This document shows positions 45,840 through 53,021 of a stretch of 64,000 bases of DNA, in pieces. The stretch spans positions 1,178,001 through 1,242,000 of the forward strand of contig NZ_FNSD01000001.1 of assembly GCF_900105625.1 (NCBI RefSeq), read 5' to 3'. How positions within the stretch are numbered: the stretch's first letter is position 1; each line of letters opens with the position of its first letter. The position numbers were made by a program, and so were the translations under genes. The notes under the pieces were generated by a model. The model was given only the letters and a program-made list of their open reading frames with translations, had not been told where the DNA came from and made no database searches. The DNA is from Terriglobus roseus. Lineage in GTDB: Bacteria; Acidobacteriota; Terriglobia; Terriglobales; Acidobacteriaceae.

Positions 45840-46097
45840 TTACAGCGAATCGAAAAGGTGTGCAGCTTCGTGGTCACTGAGCTCTGCTTCGGCATTCTTC
45901 CCGGAGATGAGGTCCATGAGAAATCTGTCGGCCAGATCCATCCTGCCAACTCGGTTCAAGATCGTCACCAGTTCGCCGCTGCTGATATTCCGCGGCGGAT
46001 CGTACGACTTCAGAGCATGAGGTTCTGCGGGGAAAAAGGTGAGCTTGCAACGCACGCCATTGTGGCGATCCGGAACCATCAGAAGTCTCTTCGCCAT
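45840..46097 (-). CDS. small conserved protein, intact paralogue of the 9.7-kb pseudogene
   Basis: 85 residues from ATG 46097: MAKRLLMVPDRHNGVRCKLTFF, ALKSYDP, SGELVTILNRVGRMDLADRFLMDLISGKN, LSDHEAAHLFDSL. The same block order is found in broken form at 9682..9924, which supports it as a real gene. A short beta part followed by helices. Function unknown; no membrane segment or catalytic motif. Confidence 0.65.
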   Translation of the reverse strand: MAKRLLMVPDRHNGVRCKLTFFPAEPHALKSYDPPRNISSGELVTILNRVGRMDLADRFLMDLISGKNAEAELSDHEAAHLFDSL

Positions 46098-46871
46098 AGA
46101 GACTTCAATCTAACACTGGCGGGACTGCGTCAGCACGCTGTTGGGCCCTTAGTACTGAGGCTTCTTCCTTTGTGATCGCTTCCGCAATTTTGCCGATGCG
46201 CAGGCCTTTGAAGCTGGCGTGGCACAGGTGGTCGCCGTCCGTCACCACGGCTTTGCAGCAGAGCTTCACGCAGGTACGGCGAAGATGCTCGACCTTACAG
46301 CTGTGGCCCCAGTGACACTTTGGCAAAGTGTAACTTATCCAGCACCATCCGGAAGCCGCGGCCCGATTGCGACTTCCTTGGTCGAGGGCTTGCCTGGCTG
46401 TGAGGTCTAACATGGCGCCACCACGCTCTGCCAAGGCCTCGACCGTGTCCCGGCTCGCGAACGTCAGGTCTCGCATGTGAGATTCGCCGCGCGGTTCAGT
46501 GGGTGTGACGCGCCAGACCAGACCCTCACGCTGGAAGCGAGCGTAGTCGTTGTAGGTCACCGCGGCCTTGCACTTGCCGCGAAGGCGCTCGCGCCATGGG
46601 TACGGCGGCGGAACGCTGCCCTGGCACCTGCAAACAGACCTTCCCTCACTGGCGTTGGCAGGTCGTAGACGCACGTTCGCCTTCCATGACCAAAGCCTAG
46701 GCGGAGAGGAGGCGAGGCTATAGCCCCCATGATGTGGGTCTGTGAAAGCCGCCTGACCGGATCGGTCGCTTGGACCATGGGCGTTCAAAAGCGTGAAGGA
46801 ATCTCACCGCAGCCCCGTCACCTATGTCGATGTACAGGCGAATGCACCCTTGAGGTGGTTGATTGCCTCGA

Positions 46872-47174
46872 TCATCTCTGGCTCCAGCGCTTCCGTATCT
46901 GCAGCGCTCTGATAATCAGACCGATCGCGGTAGGCGTCGGGTGGCGCAGGACCAATCGCTGGCCGTCGCTGAGTACTCCTTCTACCGAGTAGATGACAAG
47001 GCTCAGTTCTCCGTCGGATTCGATAGACAGAACAAAGCAGGATTCCATCCCGCCAATGCAGCACTGAAGTTCCGCGAGAGGAGCCTCACTTCCACTTACA
47101 ACGGTCGGAATGAGGATTGCCTGCTCATAAGTGAGAAGCCGGCCCAGGCCTACAATATTGCACCGCCGAGCTCC
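46872..47174 (-). CDS. protein-like frame without a normal start codon
   Basis: Between a stop at 47175-47177 and TGA 46872-46874 the complement reads as fluent protein: LLTYEQAILIPTVVSGSEAPLAELQCCIGGMESCFVLSIESDG, then ELSLVIYSVEGVLSDGQRLVL and LIIRALQIRKRW. No ATG, GTG or TTG opens it; CTG or ATT would be needed, or an internal ATG that cuts the fold. It is probably the 3' part of a decayed gene. Confidence 0.35.
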   Translation of the reverse strand, partial: GARRCNIVGLGRLLTYEQAILIPTVVSGSEAPLAELQCCIGGMESCFVLSIESDGELSLVIYSVEGVLSDGQRLVLRHPTPTAIGLIIRALQIRKRWSQR

Positions 47175-47323
47175 CTAAAAGACCGATACCTTCGCATCCA
47201 GGCGCTAGTATTGCGTACTTAATGAGTTTGACTGGTCGATTTTGAATTGAGTCGGCCCATTTTGGGGTCGAGACTCATGATCGCAGTCGCCTAAAGGCTA
47301 CATAGCCATCCGTGCCGAACTAC

Positions 47324-47329
47324 TAAAAT
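47324..47329 (+). promoter_or_regulatory. -10-like TAAAAT before candidate small RNA 2
   Basis: Same hexamer and same distance to the conserved RNA start as in copy 1 (11257-11262). The flanking CGCCTAAAG block about 30 bases upstream is also shared. Confidence 0.4.
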
Positions 47330-47335
47330 ATCGCC

Positions 47336-47455
47336 AGTCGTTGTGTACTGCAGAACGAGATTCGCGCCAATCAAAAGCTGCGGACGTGTCTGCAGTGCTT
47401 AGAAAACGATTGGTTAGAGCCTTGGGTCGCTCTGGGGAGGGCGACCCGATTTTTA
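47336..47455 (+). ncRNA. candidate small RNA, copy 2
   Basis: Homologous to 11269..11386. The outer helix is ACTGCAGA with TCTGCAGT (8 bp), the inner hairpin GATT-CGCGCC-AATC, and the linker ACGATTGGTTAGAGCC is conserved. It ends with a terminator. The helices keep pairing although several bases differ between the copies, which supports a structured RNA rather than a chance repeat. Confidence 0.6.
47424..47455 (+). terminator. intrinsic terminator of small RNA 2
   Basis: A 10-bp stem, GGGTCGCTCT with AGGGCGACCC (one G-U), loop GGGG, followed by GATTTTTAG. Compensated relative to copy 1. Confidence 0.8.
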
Positions 47456-47669
47456 GCTCCACGTTCCGGCTGCTGGTGGATGTGCGTCGTGTATTCGGCG
47501 GCCTTTGCTTCTACCTCATTGTGTGCGGCTGTCTGCGATCGATCGAACACCGCAGACAGATCCAGTCTTTTCCACTCCTTTGAGTGTAGGCGCGAAACGA
47601 AACAGGGTTGGAGGGCATAGGATCAGCGGACACTCGTTCCATAACCCATGTCAGCCGTGCACATGCGTA

Positions 47670-48076
47670 AGAGCTATGCATCCGCAGCCATGTCTCAGAC
47701 AGCCGCTGGCGTTCGGAGAGGGGCTTGGCCAGCATGCTTTTGCTGTCGAGGTGCAAGGGGTCAAACGCGTAGGAGACAAGTCGCAAGTAGCGGCTCTTGC
47801 GGATCTACATGAGTGGGAGCTGGGACGGCCGGCAGCATCCAGCGCGCACATTCGCCGTCAACAGAAGTACCGAGCGGTAGCAGCAGCTTTAGAGCGGAAG
47901 TTGACCGTGAGCGTGTTCTGCGAGAGCTTGCCGGTGCGAGAAAAGAGCAGCACGCCACCGCTGCCCCGGATAGCCTGAGCACAGTGACCATCGAGCTTAA
48001 TCTCGTTTCCACGCCGGGCCCTCCGGCATTTTCCACGGCTAGGCCTGCCAAGGGGGCCATGATTGGTGGCGCAGGC
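47670..48076 (-). pseudogene. ATP-dependent DNA ligase (LigD-type) remnant
   Basis: In broken frames the complement reads PLAGLAVE and PEGPAWK. The active-site block EIKLDGHCAQAI (usually EIKxDGYRxxA, with the adenylated lysine) comes next. It continues RGSGGVLLFSRTGKLSQN, LPLGTSVDGE, ALDAAGRPS and finally SYAFDPLHLDSKSMLAKPLSERQRL (usually YxFDLLHLDGxDLxxxPLxER). The order matches the nucleotidyl-transferase domain of ligase D. Multiple frameshifts and stops make it inactive. No Ku or polymerase gene is present. Confidence 0.6.
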
Positions 48077-48336
48077 ATAGAGGTCACGGAAAGCAGGCTG
48101 GAGGCGGCGGCTGGTCGCAGGTTATGTGCTGCCCACACGCTCCCAGCGTTCCTGGATAAAAGGGCCAGCCGTCACCGGATAGATGGATGGCACAACACAT
48201 CTGCAGGTTGCTGAGTCGGTTGAGTCGATGCTCCATACATTCGGTGGGACCTGTTCAAGGGGCCGGGCGCTCAGACACAAACCGGAGCACATCACAGCAC
48301 GAACGCCCATATCACCCACCGATGAGCGCACGGACA

Positions 48337-49011
48337 TTAGCTCTCGGCTAGGCGGTATCCACGTCCGCGCACAGTTTCGATCGTAACGACATCTGTGCAT
48401 TCTCGGAGCCTCTTCCGAAGATTCGAAATGTGGGCTTCGATCACATTTGAGTGCTGTTCCCAAGTGAAGTCGTACAGGTTTTCAGAGAGCTCACGCTTTG
48501 AAACCACCATCGTTGGGCGGCGGATCAGATATTCGAGGATGCGAAACCCTGTCGGCGATAGTTCGACGGGAATCTCGTCACAGGTCAGCAGGTATTCTCC
48601 CGTGTGCATCTCCAGGTTATGGAAGCGCAGCGTTGATGCGCTTGTTTCCTTCGAGCGCCGGATAAGCGCACGGCATCTCGCGATCAATTCGCCAAGGTCG
48701 AAGGGCTTCGTCATGAAGTCGTCCGCACCAGAATTTAGAAGTGCGACAGTTCGTTTCGTGTCGATCACTGCCGTGAGTACCAGCACAGATGACCCAATCT
48801 TCGCGGCACGTAGCTGTGACAGAACAGAATCGCCACTGCAGCCTGGAAGCATCAAATCAAGCAGGACCAAGTCGTATTGACTGGCTATGCAGAGCTCTAG
48901 AGCCTTTGAGCCGTCGTGCGTTACGTCCACGGCATAGCCTGGCCCCTCGCGCAGCGCCCGCGCGACGTTTTCCGCAAGCCGAACCTCGTCCTCAACCACA
49001 AGAACACGCAT
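48337..49011 (-). CDS. OmpR/PhoB-family two-component response regulator
   Basis: 224 residues from ATG 49011. Receiver: VVEDEVRLAENV, phospho-acceptor D52 in LVLLDLMLPG, T in LVLTAV, K in FMTKPFDLGEL. Output: a winged helix of OmpR type (VELSPTGFRILEYLIRRPTMVVSKRELSENLYDF, SNVIEAHISNLRKRLRE, VETVRGRGYRLAES). No histidine-kinase gene is adjacent; the downstream side holds a decayed ligase gene. It is thus an orphan regulator or one that lost its kinase. Confidence 0.93.
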   Translation of the reverse strand: MRVLVVEDEVRLAENVARALREGPGYAVDVTHDGSKALELCIASQYDLVLLDLMLPGCSGDSVLSQLRAAKIGSSVLVLTAVIDTKRTVALLNSGADDFMTKPFDLGELIARCRALIRRSKETSASTLRFHNLEMHTGEYLLTCDEIPVELSPTGFRILEYLIRRPTMVVSKRELSENLYDFTWEQHSNVIEAHISNLRKRLRECTDVVTIETVRGRGYRLAES

Positions 49012-49252
49012 AGCTGGTTTCAGAGTATCGCAACAAGGATCGCCTCAAAATGCCCCTGCTGCTTGCATTCTGCCGTTAGCCAAGGAAGAGGAGCTCTGCA
49101 AGCTCACGGGCTCATAGTCGAAACTCAAGCGCGAGTGTCGAAGGCGTGAATAACCAGCTGATGTCTGTTTCCGCGCTCGCTTTCGATGAATTGATGCCGT
49201 CACGGGCTTCCGGGCAGACGCATCCGCCGGGGCGCACTATACTCCCGGAACT

Positions 49253-49435
49253 ATGGCTTATCTATGTCCAATGGGGCTTGCGCTCAAGGATCTCTGGCTG
49301 AATAGACTGGATCTCCCTTCACTCCATGTGGCCTCCAACGAATGGAAGACCTATCGTGAGCACATCGCAAGGTGCGAACTATGCGAAGCCCCTCAGCAAG
49401 CGTTGGCTGCAGAGGCGTCTGCAAGACTGGACTAA
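49253..49435 (+). CDS. small protein with CxxC motif, family 1 member b
   Basis: 60 residues from ATG 49253: MAYLCPMGLALKDLW, then SNEWKTYREHIARCELCEAPQQALAAE. Same pattern as the gene at 44235..44405 (LCPxGxxLxxxW, then WxxxxxHxxxCxLC). Two diverged copies with conserved cysteines argue for a real gene family. The next small gene starts about 50 bases downstream on the same strand. Confidence 0.6.
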   Translation: MAYLCPMGLALKDLWLNRLDLPSLHVASNEWKTYREHIARCELCEAPQQALAAEASARLD

Positions 49436-49486
49436 GTGTCGGGTAGGCGGAAGATCGCTCCCGTCCCTTTTTGGATAAAAATCCGA

Positions 49487-49771
49487 ATGGATCTACATAA
49501 CCGCAAAATTTTGGCCGCGAGGGCGCTTCCGACTGGCCTACTCGTAACGTTCGCTGACGCGAGTGCGGCTCTCTTCAGTACGGACCAGCTAGATTCCTTC
49601 GATCTGCTGCGGAACTCCGATTGGAGACGGAACTTCTGGACGTTGCGGTTCTGCAATTGCAGGACGAACTCCTCGATGCCGCCTTGGCTCAGCGACAAGA
49701 TGAACTCTCAGCCGGCGAGAACTAGAAAAGATCACACTTCAGTCAGAGAGCAGACATCTGTGAGTTCGTAG
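49487..49771 (+). CDS. small hypothetical protein, possibly frameshifted
   Basis: From ATG 49487. The first ~35 residues (NRKILAARALPTGLLVTFADASAALFSTDQL) are natural and resemble the small protein at 63589 (DGRLLLALNDGREALVRDEDV). After about codon 45 the current frame becomes unnatural, while another frame reads LRLETELLDVAVLQLQDELLDAALAQRQDELSAGEN and stops near 49724. A frameshift near 49610-49620 is therefore likely. Function unknown. Confidence 0.4.
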   Translation: MDLHNRKILAARALPTGLLVTFADASAALFSTDQLDSFDLLRNSDWRRNFWTLRFCNCRTNSSMPPWLSDKMNSQPARTRKDHTSVREQTSVSS

Positions 49772-50089
49772 TTCTGCGGGAAATGAGAGCACGGCGCTGG
49801 AGGCCATGACTTGGGCTCTCTGCGGCGCCCATCACTTCAATCGCGTGTGTCGGAGCTTAGGCAAATGGCGTGGACGAGGCCCGGATCGAACTTGCCCTTA
49901 AAGACGATTACTTTCCCGCGCCCCCAGCTCTTCCAAGCGTGCTTCCTACATCCGGAGAACCATGATAAAGGCGAGAGACTGGGCAGAGCGGTAGCCAGCG
50001 ACACTCCGCGCCCCAGCGGATCTCTTCGTGCAGTTGCCGCGACTGTTCTAGTTCTGAGCTGGCTTTCGCTACTCGCGCCATGAAGGAAC

Positions 50090-50455
50090 ACCGTTGAACT
50101 GGATGGCTCCCTCCGGTTTGCCTTTCTGTCTGCGTTCAGCAAGTGAATCGCCAACTCGATCGCCAGTCCGAAACCACCTTCCGGGTTGGCTCCGATGCCT
50201 ACGGCGGCAGTGACCGTAGCTTCAGGGGGAGATCCCAATCTTCAGTTTCTGCCCCGCACCTTTGACTGCGCTCAGGAAGCAGGCGGCATAGCCAGCAGCG
50301 AAGAGCTGCTCAGGGTTTACTCCATCTCCTCCGAGGCCACCAGATTCCTTAGGGGTGGCGAGGTGTGGGTCGAGTCGTCGGTCTTCGGTGCGGGTTCTCC
50401 CGTCCCGGCCTCCAGTGGCGGTAGCAGCAGCGCGATATTTCACGTCGATAGCCAT
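50090..50455 (-). pseudogene. Ohr/OsmC-family organic hydroperoxide resistance gene, frameshifted
   Basis: ATG 50455 gives MAIDVKYRAAATATGGRDGR, then LATPKESGGLGGDGVNPEQLFAAGYAACFLSAV. This is the Ohr pattern including the peroxidatic cysteine in AACF. Within a run of five C (50225-50229, minus sense) the frame ends as KIGISP*. The next frame continues as PEATVTAAVGIGANPEGGFGLAIELAIHL. One extra base in the homopolymer explains the break, so a sequencing error is possible. However, the expected C-terminal block with the second cysteine (CPYSxATRxN) is also missing, which supports a true pseudogene. Confidence 0.75.
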
Positions 50456-50506
50456 GATGATTCCTTCCATCACAAGTGTGAATTTCTACAGAGTTTTGTG
50501 ACTGCG

Positions 50507-51085
50507 TTAGCTGATGGCAGCCGCTGTTGTCGCTGTCTTCGACAGCTTCCGGCTAAGGAGAACACCTCCGATGAGGAAGTACAGGGCACCGAAAATGGCG
50601 TATCCACCGATGTCCTTAACGTGTTGTTTGTCCTTAAGTCCGAGAATCACGAAGAACAATCCCGCAAGCGCTGACTGTGCGCCGCTCAGGATCATGCTCC
50701 ACTGGCCACCGCCCAACTCCTTGCGGCGGATGAGACCCACCACCCATTGCAGGACTCCCGCTCCAAACGCCCACAAGCCGAAGATGGCGACGGCAAGGAT
50801 CGGATTGTGAAACACAGTCAGGCCGATGCCGGCGGCGGTAGCTACTCCTAAAACAGCGTTGATGATCTGCGAGGTACGTGCAGAGCCTGACTTGCTGAAT
50901 GTGTTCAGGTCGTAGATGGTGCAGGCTACATCCCATAGCGGGTACAGGAGGAAGAGAACAGCGGCCACTTGTGGCTGTCTTACCGCGGTTGTGATGACGC
51001 CTGCCGCGAAAACCACTTGGAAGGCGGTGCGAACGAAGTAGAGATTGCGTAGTGATCGTGCTGAAGCGATCGAAGGCGTTTCCAT
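50507..51085 (-). CDS. six-helix membrane protein (HdeD/DUF308-like)
   Basis: 192 residues from ATG 51085. Six hydrophobic helices, e.g. AFQVVFAAGVITTAV, AAVLFLLYPLWDVACTIYDLN, IINAVLGVATAAGIGLTV, ILAVAIFGLWAFGAGVLQWVVGLI, ALAGLFFVILGL and YAIFGALYFLIGGVLL. The layout resembles DUF308/HdeD-like proteins; no catalytic motif. It is downstream of, and on the same strand as, a TetR gene, with a related dyad upstream of its start, so it is probably a TetR target. Confidence 0.75.
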   Translation of the reverse strand: METPSIASARSLRNLYFVRTAFQVVFAAGVITTAVRQPQVAAVLFLLYPLWDVACTIYDLNTFSKSGSARTSQIINAVLGVATAAGIGLTVFHNPILAVAIFGLWAFGAGVLQWVVGLIRRKELGGGQWSMILSGAQSALAGLFFVILGLKDKQHVKDIGGYAIFGALYFLIGGVLLSRKLSKTATTAAAIS

Positions 51086-51104
51086 GATGTCTCCATGCTA
51101 TCTT

Positions 51105-51117
51105 CTAGTTGGTAGGT
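51105..51117. promoter_or_regulatory. possible TetR operator half-site pair
   Basis: Complement ACCTACCAACTAG resembles ACCTACTAGTAGG at the TetR promoter. It lies 20 bases upstream of the membrane protein start. Confidence 0.35.
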
Positions 51118-51187
51118 ATACGTGTGTGACACGTTCACCTGGTTGATGGTTTGAGGTTGACCTACGCAATCGCAGATCGCGGTATTT

Positions 51188-51760
51188 TTACAAGGAGATA
51201 CGGTCGATCGCCAGGTGCGTGATCTCTCGGAAAATTCTGGGGTCATTCGTCGCACGCGCTGTGAGCATGGCTCCGTGCATCGTGGCAATGAGAGCCTGAG
51301 TCTCGGCAGCAACGGTGCCCTTTAGCTCCGCCTTCCGTGACTTCGCTGCCGCTTTAAGAGTTTTTTGGAACCATTCTGTCAGCATGGAGAAGTGAATCCG
51401 TACTTCTACTTGCACTTCCTCGGGCAAGGATGGCATTTCCACGCCCAGAAGAGCTCCGATGCAAAACGAGATGGCTTGGCCTTCGATGCACTCTTCCCAG
51501 TACTTGAAGTACTTCTTAATTCGCAGGACTGGATCGTCGATCCCCTGATCCAAGGCTTTCATGCCTTCCGAGATTCTCTCCCTGTGCCTCCTCAAGACTG
51601 CGACGACAAGTGCCGCTTTCGTCGGGAAGTGGTGATGAATGCTTGCCTTCCGGATGGCGACGATCTCCGCGATGTCGGCGTAGCTGAAGGCGGAGTACCC
51701 TCGATCAATCAGGAGGGTGTTGGCCGCGTCGAGGATGCGTACTGCCGTTTCACCTTGCAT
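51188..51760 (-). CDS. TetR-family repressor
   Basis: 190 residues from ATG 51760; the upstream ATG at 51796 would run over the palindrome, so the later start is preferred. The HTH is AVRILDAANTLLIDRGYSAFSYADIAEIVAIRKASIHHHFPTKAALVVAVL. The all-helical ligand domain has ALLGVEMPSLPEEVQVEVRIHF and MLTEWFQKTLKAAA. Likely represses itself and the membrane protein gene downstream through CCTACTAGTAGG-type sites. Inducer unknown. Confidence 0.93.
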   Translation of the reverse strand: MQGETAVRILDAANTLLIDRGYSAFSYADIAEIVAIRKASIHHHFPTKAALVVAVLRRHRERISEGMKALDQGIDDPVLRIKKYFKYWEECIEGQAISFCIGALLGVEMPSLPEEVQVEVRIHFSMLTEWFQKTLKAAAKSRKAELKGTVAAETQALIATMHGAMLTARATNDPRIFREITHLAIDRISL

Positions 51761-51773
51761 ACCGATGAGACTA

Positions 51774-51785
51774 CCTACTAGTAGG
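51774..51785. promoter_or_regulatory. palindromic TetR operator candidate
   Basis: CCTACTAGTAGG, a perfect 12-bp palindrome 14 bases upstream of the TetR start codon. Confidence 0.55.
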
Positions 51786-51900
51786 AGTGGATGCAAGGTT
51801 TTTGGTTTTTGTTCGGGCGTGCTCCGAATTCAACAGCAAGATCCGGAGTTCAAGTCTGCCTGGTCATCCGTAGAGTTGATTTCAAGAAGGAGCGAATCCA

Positions 51901-52110
51901 ATGAAGACGACAGAATCTAGAGCGGAGCGAGCAGAGGCGGTGCTCCGTGACACCCGTTGGAACTCCCTGGTAGGGCGTGACCGACTGGCCGATGGAAAGT
52001 TCTTTTACTCCGTCGCGAGTACGGGTGTGTATTGCCGTCCGTCGTGTGGCGCGAGAACTCCTCGACCGGAGAATGTCGCGTTTCACGCCACCATTGAAGA
52101 GGCGGAAGCG
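51901..52110 (+). pseudogene. Ada-type N-terminal domain, truncated
   Basis: ATG 51901. Residues 17-70 match the methylphosphotriester-accepting zinc domain of Ada (RDTRWNSLVGRDRLADGKFFYSVASTGVYCRPSCGARTPRPENVAFHATIEEAEA) with C45 and C49. The second cysteine pair (normally FRPCxRCRP) and everything after are absent. Beyond about 52110 unrelated sequence follows (in one frame RYGRVNYGQQFVAIASEIASTGSLG). A four-cysteine zinc site cannot form, so it is non-functional. Confidence 0.75.
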
Positions 52111-52329
52111 CAGATGCAGCTTACGGTTACAACGGTATGGCCGGGTCAACTATGGGCAGCAGTTCGTCGCGATTGCCTCCGAGATCGCGTCCACCGGCTC
52201 GTTAGGAAGAGAGACCTGCGTTGACCCGGGTGCAATGGTGGAGTCACTCTACGAAGCCTTTATCAGGAATTGCTTATCCGCATCACTCGTCTGCGCGCAG
52301 TAGCTACGCTGCTCTCCGTCATGCAACAT

Positions 52330-52550
52330 TACCGAACTACTGAACGCATCTTCATTTGAAAGTCCGGTAGCGCACAATCTGTCAATCAGAGGAGCTGCTT
52401 CCCTTCCTTGTTTAGTCAACGTGTACATCACGCCGTTGAGCCGAGAGGAGCCTTGGTTTCACTCAATCGATCCTCGCCGTCACTACGCATCTACGATGCA
52501 ACGCGCACAATCTTGGTGCGCGCAGATACGAATTCTTTGCACAGCGGTGG
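52330..52550 (-). repeat. diverged repeat B, winged-helix-like relic
   Basis: Partner of 43917..44130. The complement reads RTKIVRV, then YTLTKQGREAAPLIDRLCATGLSNEDAFSS. Frames are broken. Probably the tail of a small winged-helix regulator duplicated along with flanking DNA. Confidence 0.5.
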
Positions 52551-52627
52551 TTCCGCATCCTCGAATCTCTGAAGAAACATACCAAACAGTGTTTTCAAAG
52601 CGTTACCTGTCGTCAATTTTTACAACG

Positions 52628-52753
52628 TTACTGTGACGGCACGCGGATGTGCTCGAATCTCTTGAACGGCCTCACGCATAGTTTGACTTGCAACTTGCCG
52701 TCAGGCCAAAGTCGAACATCTGTTCCACATGAATACCGGGCGTTAAGATCCAT
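52628..52753 (-). CDS. 41-residue protein, or 3' end of a longer decayed gene
   Basis: From ATG 52753: MDLNARYSCGTDVRLWPDGK, then LCVRPFKRFEHIRVPSQ. The frame is open and natural for about 45 more codons upstream (SVGEYVPLGICRFTHIERDAQH), but without a standard start, back to a stop near 52870. Either translation starts at this ATG or a longer gene lost its start. Not recognised. Confidence 0.35.
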   Translation of the reverse strand: MDLNARYSCGTDVRLWPDGKLQVKLCVRPFKRFEHIRVPSQ

Positions 52754-53021
52754 ATGCTGTGCGTCGCGCTCTATATGCGTAAATCGACAGATACCTAAGG
52801 GGACATACTCCCCGACCGATTTCCGCGAGTTTATTACCTCCGAGCGACTCCGGACAGGACGGATTCAACCATCTCGAAGACATGTCAGGGCTCCGAGATA
52901 GCTAGTAAGACGGGAGCACACCCTCGGTGGCCTGTTCCCTACTACATGGCCATATACCTGCTGATTGCGTAGTTCTGCTAGCGGTCTTCCCCAGCGTACG
53001 CAGAGCCTCCAAAAGCTTTCC
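52754..53021. other. no gene recognised
   Basis: Partly occupied by the upstream open frame of the small gene ending at 52628. Otherwise nothing. Confidence 0.3.

Noticed and set aside
46105-46788. Long minus-strand frame with cysteine-rich stretch (CHWGHSC, TCVKLCCKAV) and tail GLRIGKIAEAITKEEAS
   Set aside because: No family recognised, the first half is arginine-rich and unnatural, and the opposite strand is partly open. LRRTCVKLC recalls an integrase active site, but the following sequence does not continue as one.
47222-47280. GGTCGATTTTGAATTGAGTCGGCCCATTTTGGGGTC, reminiscent of IS21-type terminal repeats
   Set aside because: No transposase gene, no matching opposite end and no target duplication seen. 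Kept only as a hint of past IS activity.
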